Shown here: positions 54,796-64,000 of the stretch, piece by piece | How positions within the stretch are numbered: the stretch's first letter is position 1 | Layout: the number at the start of each line of letters is the position of its first letter | DNA from: Haliotis asinina | Lineage: Eukaryota; Mollusca; Gastropoda; Lepetellida; Haliotidae | Assembly: GCF_037392515.1 (NCBI RefSeq) | Contig: NC_090280.1 | Span: 22,635,118 to 22,699,117 of the forward strand | DNA: 64,000 nucleotides | Reading direction: 5' to 3' | Notes under the pieces: generated by a model | Database searches by the model: none | The model's input: only the letters and a program-made list of their open reading frames with translations | What the model was told of the DNA's origin: nothing | Made by a program: the position numbers and the translations under genes

Positions 54796-55114
54796 AGAAG
54801 TCAGACAGTCAGTCCAACAATCTCAAATGTTTCTGCTTGCCCTATAAACTGAAAATATGCCATGAAGGACAACATGATATGCAAAGTGACAAAAGGAAAT
54901 ATTATTATAGATGTCGTTTGGAAGTGCCACCGTATACCCTTTGTAATATTACGTATTGTGGAATACTGAGAGACATCCAAAGAAAGAACGTGCCATACAC
55001 ACGTACAGAAAGTGGATACGGTATTGCCGATATAGTAGATAAGGTATTGCATATTTGCATTCAAAACAGGATTAGACACATACTAAACTGCATGGTACAT
55101 GTTAAATGTTTCAG

Positions 55115-55234
55115 CACGTGAGCTTAATGAATTTGGTGTCGTTTCCATGGTCCCCGTGGCTGCTGTCTGTTTGGTCCTGATCGTGGTCATCGCCGTTGTC
55201 GTCATAGTTGTTTGTAGAAAACACAGACTCGGGG
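55115..55234 (+). CDS. First transmembrane exon of gene B
   Basis: 120 nt, phase 1-1, one Val codon shorter than gene A. VPVAAVCLVLIVVIAV core, CRKHR. Confidence 0.78.
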
Positions 55235-55417
55235 GTAATACGGTGTGATGTGAGAGTGAATGAAAAAGTATTCCACGGCGGTATTTTAGAATCCTGCGTT
55301 CATGTTTGTCTGTACGTGGTATTATTAAATTTATGCTATGCCATGATCCAGCTTGACCTTATAACCATGGAATGTATACGTTCAAAAGCACTTCTTTCGC
55401 ACTTCCAAGTGCAAGTA

Positions 55418-55575
55418 GGGGCGTAGGGGTAGCCTAGTGGTTACAGCATTTGCCCATCACGCCAAACACCTGGGTTCGATTTCCGACATAACGACATAGG
55501 AAAAATATGTGAAGCCCATTACTGTTGTAATGTCCTATTGCTGAAATGTTGCTAAAACTAAACTCACTCACTCAG
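55418..55575 (+). mobile_element. tRNA-derived SINE, family 1, unit B copy
   Basis: GGGGTAGCCTAGTGGTTACA, GGGTTCGATTTCCG, CTCACTCACTCA end. Confidence 0.85.
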
Positions 55576-57209
55576 CTGCAAATACTTTAAGGTGTGTTGC
55601 GATTATTTCCTGCATATGTTGTTTCCTGGAATCTCAAAAGCACGGTGTTCAGGCATAACCGGGAAATAGTTGGATAAAACATTTTAGTAACAAATCCAAC
55701 CGGAATAGCTACAAAAATGAAGGAAGAAGAAAGTACAACTGAAAAGTAGTGTTCTTTTATATAGTACATAATTTATACCGCTTTTGGTCAGGTGGTGAAT
55801 ATAGTTTTATCCTCATAACTGATATATTCACCCATACGAAAGTTTATTTTTTTACTTTGACTATAGCATAATAAACTCAGCACTACATAAATGTCTACAT
55901 TTACAAGCTTCACATCATACTCACATACTATCATCTTCTTCTTTGATTTAAATCAATGGATTTATGTCACAGCAGATTAGTCTATTTTTTTATGTTCGAT
56001 TTTGATTGAGTTTAAACACGCCGTTGGTGTTAACAAGAAAGGAAGAAAGTCGCCTCTTTGTGGAGAAAAGGATCCTGTGTCCAGCCTTTAACGCAGTGTT
56101 TATATCCTTTAAGAGACACTATTATTGAGTGACATAAACTCATCCGAGAAGTCATGTGAAATAACAGCCACCTGTGTTGTACTTGACATTTTGTTCCCTT
56201 TCTTGACCTAACAATTAAAGAGCCTTGTACTGTTCTGAAAAATTAAATTTGGTATTTGTGATTCACCTGTGTGCAACTACACCAATAATTCGTTGATCGT
56301 ATATTTGTCATCTAACATTTTGCAAGTGTAATTGTCTACTCCGTTTCAGGGAGGGGATACATTCTTAATCGGTGAGTATAATGGCTTTGAACTTTCTGAC
56401 ACAGCCTTAATTGATAGTATACCACAGATCAGGCTGCTGGTGGCTGGGAATAAATACGTAAACTTGTCAGGTAAAATCTTGAGACTTATCACCAATGTGT
56501 GTCCATTTGTGAGAGCTATTTGTCCCTTATACTATATGATACCTTTGTGGGGACAGTACAGACTGAGTTTTCATCTCTATTGACGTTTGTGGATGCACAA
56601 GTCTATTAATCCAGTACCACCAATCTTGTCTACACACACAAACGTGAACATCAACATGGACTGGAAGTATGGTTCCCATCAGTGCGTCACCGACTGGGTT
56701 GTGACGCATTTCTCAAATAATTGTTGTGGTTACTAGACGAACCACAACTAGCGACCACAGGTGACTTCAAACGCTTCACACTACATTATGTCTAGATATA
56801 ATGTACTGTGAAGAGTTTCAAGTTGGGGGTCATCTCAAAATTTTCATATTTAAAACAATCTTTAATCCTCGCAATGACACGAGTGCCTGTGCTAGAGACC
56901 ACATTAGTATCTAGATGCCTGTCTCATGGCTAACATCCCTCAGTCGCCTTATAATGGGAATCAAGCCTCGAATCCTCTGCCATTCATTTAGTAGAACTAC
57001 GTCAATTCCTCCAGAAGGATCTCCAGTTCAAATTTGAAATAACAAATAATCGAAAGACTTTCGATTTGGTTCATATCGTCAAATGATGGCGTCCAAAATG
57101 TGGCACGACAACGGTATACTTTCTGTTGATAACGTCGATCGGTGACTGTTCCTCAAAACCACAGGTACAGTCTCATTCTAATGGTTCTGGATAGGAACCA
57201 GTGAAATCC

Positions 57210-57415
57210 GGGTGAGTCAACCAATGTTTGTTAGAGACGACTAACGGGATCGGGTGGACAGGCTTGCTTATTTATCGATACATGCCATTGTATCTCAGTT
57301 GCATAGATCGATGCTCATACTGTTCACCACTTCATTCTCTGGTCCAGACTCGATAATATACATCCCGCCACCATATGGATGAAATATTGCTGAGTGCAAC
57401 AGTAAGAAAAATAAG
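57210..57415 (-). mobile_element. SINE family 2, minus strand, unit B copy
   Basis: Counterpart of 38,130-38,330. Confidence 0.8.
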
Positions 57416-59323
57416 TAAGCAAACAAAACTAGTGGAGAGTCGGACTCGCCAATCTTCATTGCTGACAGAGTTCTTCTGTCTGTGTCATGGTATTACATGT
57501 TTCCAGACGAATCAGGACTCGATCATCAAGGCCATTGGTCTTTCCTGGTTTTTACTTCCCCAGTGGTCACTTACTTCCTCACTAGGCGACTAAAACAATT
57601 TTGGTGAATGTACAAGTTAGCACCGAGTCAACAGCAGGTCATTTCATCCTTGTAAATAATTTGTCATCGTGGATTTTCTAAAAGTCTGTCTTGCCGGTGT
57701 AAAAACATTTCCAGTTATATCACTTTCGTTAGGAAACTACAATTATGAAATTCCCAGCACGTTTACATGTATGTAATAGATTTTGTGAAGCAATTACATT
57801 CCAGTGTGTTTGACTGTCTGTTTGGACAAATTTTAGCCTTTGTAAAATTCTGTCCTCAGCATTGTCACATACACCCGGGACTCAGGAGAAGACGGGGGCT
57901 ACCAGCAGATAGAAGGTTTGTGTCATAAGTCGTTTCTAACATATTAAATGAAATATGTAATACATCAGAAGACGTTTCTTTGAAGGTTAAAAGGGTACCC
58001 ATGAATCATTAAATACTTAATGTATCACTCATGAGTAACAGTTCCTGTTTTTCTTTATTCATTCTGAACATCTGAACATTCACGACAAATGGTGGTTACT
58101 TATTTCAGCGCAGTTTCTTGTACACTTTTAATTTCTGAAACGTGTTTAAAGAGTACCAAAGTCGCATATCGACGTGCAGTAATAAAATCATTAAGGGTGG
58201 ACAAAGAACCATCTCTTTGAGTTCATCATTAACCACAGAATATTGTAACTTTCAGAGACAGGATACGCTGATTATCGGTGAGTTTCAAATGAAATGAATA
58301 AACAGTTCATCGCCTCGAATAGCTGCCAAATTAATGCCGCATGGAGCAATACTCACTCATTTATTCTCCACAAAACAATGTGACCTTGAACGACTTCAGA
58401 GTGAAACTACACAAAATCCACATCATAATGTAATATTTTGTGTCAGTGACTTTGTGTGGACCTAATTATCATCACGTTTAATATTCATTTCCTCACATTT
58501 TCCTCGTGTTCAATAATCACGTTCATCAGTCTGGTATCGTATCACAGGGAAGATGAAAATGACGGCAGCTACCAGGAAATAGAAGGTTGGTGTCTCAAGG
58601 TTAACTACGAGCATGCTTAAGGACTGTGTGAACTGTGTCAATTCGGAGCCAAGAAATGTTGCCATATGACTCTTATTATTTATAACAATTTTATTATTCA
58701 TGATTCCTGTTATAAATTAAGTCAGATAAAAACATGAAATCCCTCGGTCATATTCTTATGTGTTCTAATGTCATGACACTTTTTAATGACACTTCTTAAT
58801 TTCCACGAAACATAACCAGGGTTCATTGATGACAGATCCACTAGCCTGGACAGATGTAACGGTCATGTTTCCGGTCATGCCTCACGGATAATTCTTCCTA
58901 CTTCATTAATTGCTTGCTTCCTTTTCCTGTTATGAGATGTAGACAGGACTCTCTTAGCTTATAAAGAATCGTGGTTTCTTTGACAAGTTGGTCATAGAAC
59001 AAATGCCATTTTCTTAGTTATAAAAACTGTTAGCTGGCCATTATTGATGTCCGAAATATATTCAGTGTTTAGTACGAACAAGGTAATATTTCACACCTCA
59101 CGGATGATTCTGTTTCCATTGTGCATCTCTCGCTTCAATAGATGTGTTGTGATTAAGACAGGGATCTGTTAGTTTGTTATGAATTGTAGTATCTTTGAAC
59201 AAATAGTTACAAAAAGCATTTCTTCCAAATGTACTGCAATCAGTATCTATGATTTTAAAGTAATAATGAATATTAACGACGGATCTCATATGTGTCCAAT
59301 ACTAAGTACATGTGTTATATCAG

Positions 59324-59440
59324 GAGGTGATGTCAACGTAGACGACATCGTCCCCATCGTAGCTGTCTACTCCGTTATGCTGACTGCTGTGGCAGTTGTG
59401 GTGGCAGCAGTCACTGTTCTTGTCTGCAAGGACGTGAAAG
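59324..59440 (+). CDS. Second transmembrane exon of gene B
   Basis: 117 nt, CAG acceptor, GTACAG donor, phase 1-1. Differs from the gene A exon at only a few third positions. Confidence 0.68.
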
Positions 59441-60346
59441 GTACAGTGAATGTATGAATCCTTTCCATCAAATGAATCAAATGCATTGAGTCATCAGTTC
59501 ACTCCCCTCCACAAACCAACACACCTCAAGCAGCACGCCCTTACCCCAAAGTGAATTGGTCTTCAACAACCCACTGGTATTCTCGTCATAACAGGTCAGT
59601 AACGCTAGCTGATTTCTTCAGCGATTTCAGTATAATTTACCAATCAGTGAAGGGGTACCCGGTACCCGGTGGGATGAGATAATAATGACTGTAAACCATA
59701 TACTGTCTTACAATACACCTTGGAGATTCGGGTCAGAATTGATCCTGTGCAACCTATGCTTGTCACAAATGCAAATGTCTCTTTTATTCGTTGTTGTTTG
59801 GATTCAGTAAAGGTCAGTACAGTAGCCTAATGGTTTAACAATCGTTCGTGAAGCCCATTTCAGCCTCTCACCCTGGCGTTCCAATCCGTGATATTTTATG
59901 AATATTGTCATAAACAGAGAAAAACAATACTCACTCACTCACTCGTGTTCAGTAAGTGGTAATGTAGACGATTAATTCATTTTCAGTCTTCCCTTCGTTT
60001 TCAGAGGACCAGGGAAGAAGGTACATATATTTACTTTTGTATCTTTAATGCTGGAGTAGTATGGAGTAGAATCTTTATATATTTGCCCAGTTGCTGTCTC
60101 ATGTCTATGTAAAGACTATTTATTCGACTTATATCAGAAGCCTAAGGTCAGATTTAAACAAACAAATCAATTGCGTAGACCGATGCTTATGCTGCTGATC
60201 ATTGGATTGTCTGGTCCACACTCGATTAATTACAGACAGCTGCCATATAGCTGAAATATTGCTGAATGTGGTGTTAAATAACGAACAACCGAACAGCAAC
60301 CATCAGGATCATCTATAGAAATATAAGTGTAATGTTGTAATTACAG

Positions 60347-60530
60347 ATGTGGTGACTACCTTACTGTGATGGCAGAGAGATTATCCCATGACTTCAGTGA
60401 TGTACCTCGTGCTTCCAACAACGATGTCTTAACTCTACACGATTACGAGAGAGTCCTGGGGGGAAAGTTCCACATCTACACGTCTCTCCACCCCTCATCT
60501 TCCTCAACAGAGGACCACAGTACCAAATGA
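60347..60530 (+). CDS. Last coding exon of gene B with variant ITAM-like motif
   Basis: TTACAG acceptor. DYERV-LGGKFHI-YTSL then a Ser-rich end, TGA at 60,528. The first half of the motif has Val in place of Leu. The stop is four codons earlier than in gene A. Confidence 0.7.
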
Positions 60531-60689
60531 AGGCTAAACTGACGGTACAGTTCCACATCTACACGTCTCTCCACCCCTCATCTTCCTCAACAGAGGACCA
60601 CAGTACCAAATGAAGCCTAAACTGAGGGAAGAGTTCCACATGTACACGTCTCTCTACCCTTCACTTCTTCAACAGAGGATCAAAGCCTA

Positions 60690-61840
60690 TATAGTTCAAC
60701 ATCTACAAATTCTTCTAATTTCAGCTGGAAAAATAAGAGTACTCCAGTGAAAGTGAACAGAAAGTGTTTTCCACGATGCCCTATTTTACAGAGAACTGTA
60801 GTGATATATCGACAGTTATGAGATATGTTCCTGCTTGTCCTCTACATACCCGGTGAACGTTGATGTTTGTACAACGCCATGATGTATGCAGTTACCGAAC
60901 GGTATGTTCTTTCAGGAAGCGGACGCATGAAAGGAAAAGCTTTGAGCTTTACCCAAAGTATATATGGTATATCAACAACCCTTTACTCACCGTATATATA
61001 GTATATCAACAATATTTATTTCAGTCAATAAAGCTTTAACCTTTAAAACATGTTTTAAATCAATATAGCTTTCCTGTTTTATCAAAAACATTTAACTGTT
61101 ATGTTGTCTCCACACACTCATCAGTATAAATGTTTTTGTAACAAATTTCACTTATATCAAACGCTATACACATAAGATTGCTCATGGGGTAGATAGGATT
61201 ATGGACTAATGTTCCACAAGTTTTGTTTCCATGACCCAGCAGGTACGGGTCGGTTTCCGATTGTGATATTCTGATTGTCAGCACCTCAAATAAAACTCCA
61301 GATGAATAGAACACCCATTTCAAAATAAACACATGGGCGCTAACACACATGTACACACACATGCTCAAACACGATTCAAATACATAGTTAAAGAATTGTT
61401 TTACATATCTCCCACAAATGCTTTAATAGCTTTACTTTAGTTTTACATACTGTAAACTTGATGAAACAGTTTATTTCATACAGAAGGCATGACACACATG
61501 TCTCTTATTGTACAGGAATGCTCAGAATTGACATTACTGCTATCCTACTTCTGTATTGGCATCACCCTGCCTAGAATGTATTCCTCAGGTAGTATTTGTC
61601 TTAGAACTGACGTATCGTGATCTGTAGCTGAACACCAGCTGACATTTGAACAACTGTAAACAACCCGTTTCCTGCAGACATCACTGAACCATACTTTCTC
61701 GTGTAAAGAAATGCTGAAGGTGTCATACGGATGGAATGTGAAATATTCCTCTTGAAAATAATACAGTAGAGTATTTCTGTACTGTAGCGCCGCAAACAAT
61801 CTTAACTATGCATGTCTTCAGATCGGACAAAGTCATGAGA
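60690..61840. other. Unit B distal spacer
   Basis: 3' flank of gene B and a CA-rich patch near 61,320-61,370. Nothing coding recognised. Confidence 0.5.
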
Positions 61841-64000
61841 CTTGTTTCGATATAGTTGAGTTGAGTTGAGTTGAGCTGCATTTTATGCTACACTGGTGTT
61901 GATGCAGCCATATAGGAACCTCCTGTATGTAATATGTGCAACTGTGCGAGAGGTTTTGTTTGAAAAACAACATTTCTCTCCAAAAAATCAAAGCAATTTT
62001 GCTGGAATAAATCTAACATCGAAATAATCTTGTCAAACTTTCAACTACATGGAACTTTTAGTTTAAGAAGCCAAGTCTGAATACATGCATGATCACTAAA
62101 AACATTTCCGTGTCGCTGTAGCTCACTCGGACATGTTTTACAAAGTTTAAAGGTCAACGCTGGGGATGAATGGGTGAGTGAGTGAGTTAAGGGACCTTGA
62201 AGGAGTTAACTACTGACCTTGATTTATATTCCTCGGGTGACGGTGCTGTACCCTGGTGGACAATTTGTTCGTTCGTCGCGCCAAAAATCAGGATTCCGTT
62301 TTCCCAACATTCACAACGTGTGAAGCCCATTTCTGGTGCTCCCCGTCGTGATATTGCTGGAATATTGCTAAGGGTGGCGTAAAACCAAACTAACTCACTC
62401 ACATTCCTCAGACAGACTGGATATTTTGGAGATTACCAGTGAGCAGAATTACCATTTTGTACATCTGGGTATTCGTGCATATACGTCACAGAAACAAACA
62501 GCACGTATATATCTCGGTACTCATACATATACGTCACAGATATGATCTGTAAATACACCTCGGTATTCACACATATACATCACAAAACAATCTGTACATA
62601 CATCTTCATATACTCACATATATGTCACAGATATGATCTGTAAATACACCGCGGTATTCACACATATACATCACAAAACAATCTGTACATACATCTTCAT
62701 ATACTCACATATATGTCACAGATATGATCTGTAAATACACCGCGGTATTCACACATATACATCACAAAACAGTCTGTACATACACCTCGGTATTCACATT
62801 CGGATCATTATATCAAACCTTATACACCACGACTTATCAAAAACAGCTACTTGCACAATTTCACGCCCAAATCATGGGTCACCAAAGACAGCGAAAACGT
62901 AAATGCGTTAATTAATTTCAGTCAAGGCCATCTATGGCCGACAAGTTGGTACGATTTTGGAAATGATATATATGATGTTGCAAAAGGTTTTTTTAGACCC
63001 GTGGAATGCTGCTGTCGATCGATTCTAACCTTACACAGGTGCTGTCAACGTGGCTTGTATTAATAAACGACTTTGAAAGGTGAATTTTCGCTGTCTTGGG
63101 AGATCCAAGACCACTGTAGAATAATTGCTCATATTGTGACCAGTCATCTACCTCCAGTTGCTGGAGATCTATAGCCCTTTCCTATGTTCTAATGTCCTAC
63201 TTGGTATACAATTTTAAGCTACATGATAGTTTTTAATGCCTTACTATGATATACTAGTTGTGTTCTTGCCGTTTGGTGACAGGTTTTAATGAAATAAATT
63301 TAGCATTAACTGTTTTAGTCACGAGATGGTTGAAATATTGCCAAAGTGGCTTTAAACTCACTCTATCATCGTTACACTTTCTTCTGACTTCCAGCACATT
63401 CTGACTACAGGTACTTCTGACCTGAGATAACCGTCACTTCTGTCATCACAACGTTTACTTTTACCATCGCGTTTAGTAGACGGGTGCTTCGGACATGACA
63501 TAACCATTACACAAATATGGGATTCCAGCCTGTCCCATTTGATCTTCACCTGTAACATATTTTCTTCACCTGTAACATGATGTCCGCTTTAAATACATGC
63601 CCAATGTGGAACATAAAGACGGCAGTGGGTTCAACATTTTGCAGTCCGATTAATGAGATCCAAACTCAGTTTTAGGTTCTTGTATCTCTACTGTCATGTA
63701 TCTGAAATAGCCTCTCCCATCCCTCTGTGCTGCGGCGATATTCATCCTAATCCTGGGCAGAATTATTTCAGATCCTCTGAAATAATACACATTGGACGTA
63801 CGCAGCTTGAAAGACAAAATGTATTTCCCTTACACAGAATTTCGACCTTTTGACTTTAAATGTCTTACAGAATCCTGGCAGCACGCAGACATCCGCAGCG
63901 TTGATGTAGCAATACCTGGACACCACCTACCATTCGGGAAATACTTGTGGTGGTGATTTGGCGATCTAATAGTATGTCAGTAGAGTTTACTCCTACTGTT
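61841..64000 (+). repeat. Tandem segmental duplication, unit C (cut by window end)
   Basis: Starts CTTGTTTCGATATAG and follows unit B closely, through a SINE (62,237-62,402), the AT-rich minisatellite (62,480-62,800) and the start of the LINE remnant (from about 63,650, CCGDIHPNPGQN near 63,740). A third Ig receptor gene is expected to the right. Confidence 0.9.

Larger units (their letters stand above)
49524..60530 (+). pseudogene. Ig receptor gene B (tandem paralogue of A), disabled in two Ig exons
   Basis: Same twelve exons as gene A: signal 49,581 (or 49,524)-49,644; Ig 51,827-52,160, 53,307-53,624 and 54,190-54,456; transmembrane 55,115-55,234; tail 56,350-56,371, 57,860-57,915, 58,256-58,277 and 58,548-58,585; second transmembrane 59,324-59,440; 60,005-60,020; last 60,347-60,530. 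The first Ig exon has an 11-nt deletion that shifts the frame to a TGA at 51,967. The third Ig exon has GGA changed to TGA at 54,336. All splice sites and the other exons are intact, and both damaged exons are symmetric phase 1, so a shorter product skipping them remains possible. Otherwise it is a recent pseudogene. Confidence 0.75.
43789..61840 (+). repeat. Tandem segmental duplication, unit B (18,052 bp)
   Basis: Starts CTTGTTTCGATACAG and carries the full set of unit landmarks, without the Polinton, the LINE at 42,073 and the SINE at 32,702. Confidence 0.9.

Overview
This is invertebrate nuclear DNA, most likely from a gastropod mollusc. The dispersed tRNA-derived SINEs (GGTGGGGTAGCC head, TTCGATT box, GTGAAGCCCATTT body, CTCA-repeat tail) resemble repeats I associate with abalone (Haliotis). 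The species call rests on memory of those repeats, not on a search. Host genes are split into short, symmetric phase-1 exons and sit among decayed LINE, SINE and Tc1/mariner sequence.

Layout. (1) 1-6.5 kb: a minus-strand gene for an immunoglobulin (Ig)-domain receptor, with its 3' end off the window. (2) 6.5-11.3 kb: transposon debris and a plus-strand fragment of a related gene, apparently disrupted by an inversion. (3) From 11,305 on: a head-to-tail tandem array with an ~18.1 kb unit (A 11,305-43,788; B 43,789-61,840; C from 61,841, cut by the window end). Units A and B each carry one plus-strand Ig receptor gene, which I reconstruct as twelve phase-compatible exons: signal peptide, three Ig domains, a transmembrane exon, four small tyrosine-containing tail exons, a second transmembrane exon, a 16-nt exon, and a last exon with an ITAM-like Yxx(L/V)-x7-YxxL motif. 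The gene in A is open throughout. The gene in B carries a frameshifted first Ig exon and a stop in its third Ig exon.

(4) 17,049-31,273, inside intron 1 of gene A: a complete 14,225-bp Polinton/Maverick, a virus-like self-synthesising DNA transposon. It has identical 213-bp terminal inverted repeats and a 5-bp target duplication (AAATG). The equivalent position in unit B (about 49,899) is an empty site, so the element landed after the tandem duplication. It encodes a protein-primed family B DNA polymerase, a DDE integrase, an A32/FtsK-like packaging ATPase, a major capsid protein, a penton-like minor capsid protein, two fibre-like paralogues beside the penton gene, membrane-active virion-type proteins and several small proteins. 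I find no adenain-like protease. Two small genes look interrupted (an in-frame TAA and a 1-nt shift).

Most notable: the datable Polinton insertion with its empty paralogous site; phage tail-fibre-like repeats in two genes next to the penton gene; a GGGGGTACCCCC-type palindromic GC-rich module scattered through at least seven Polinton genes; the ITAM-like tail and twin transmembrane exons of the Ig receptor; and an intronic array in which nearly every 37-bp unit is a perfect-looking splice acceptor.
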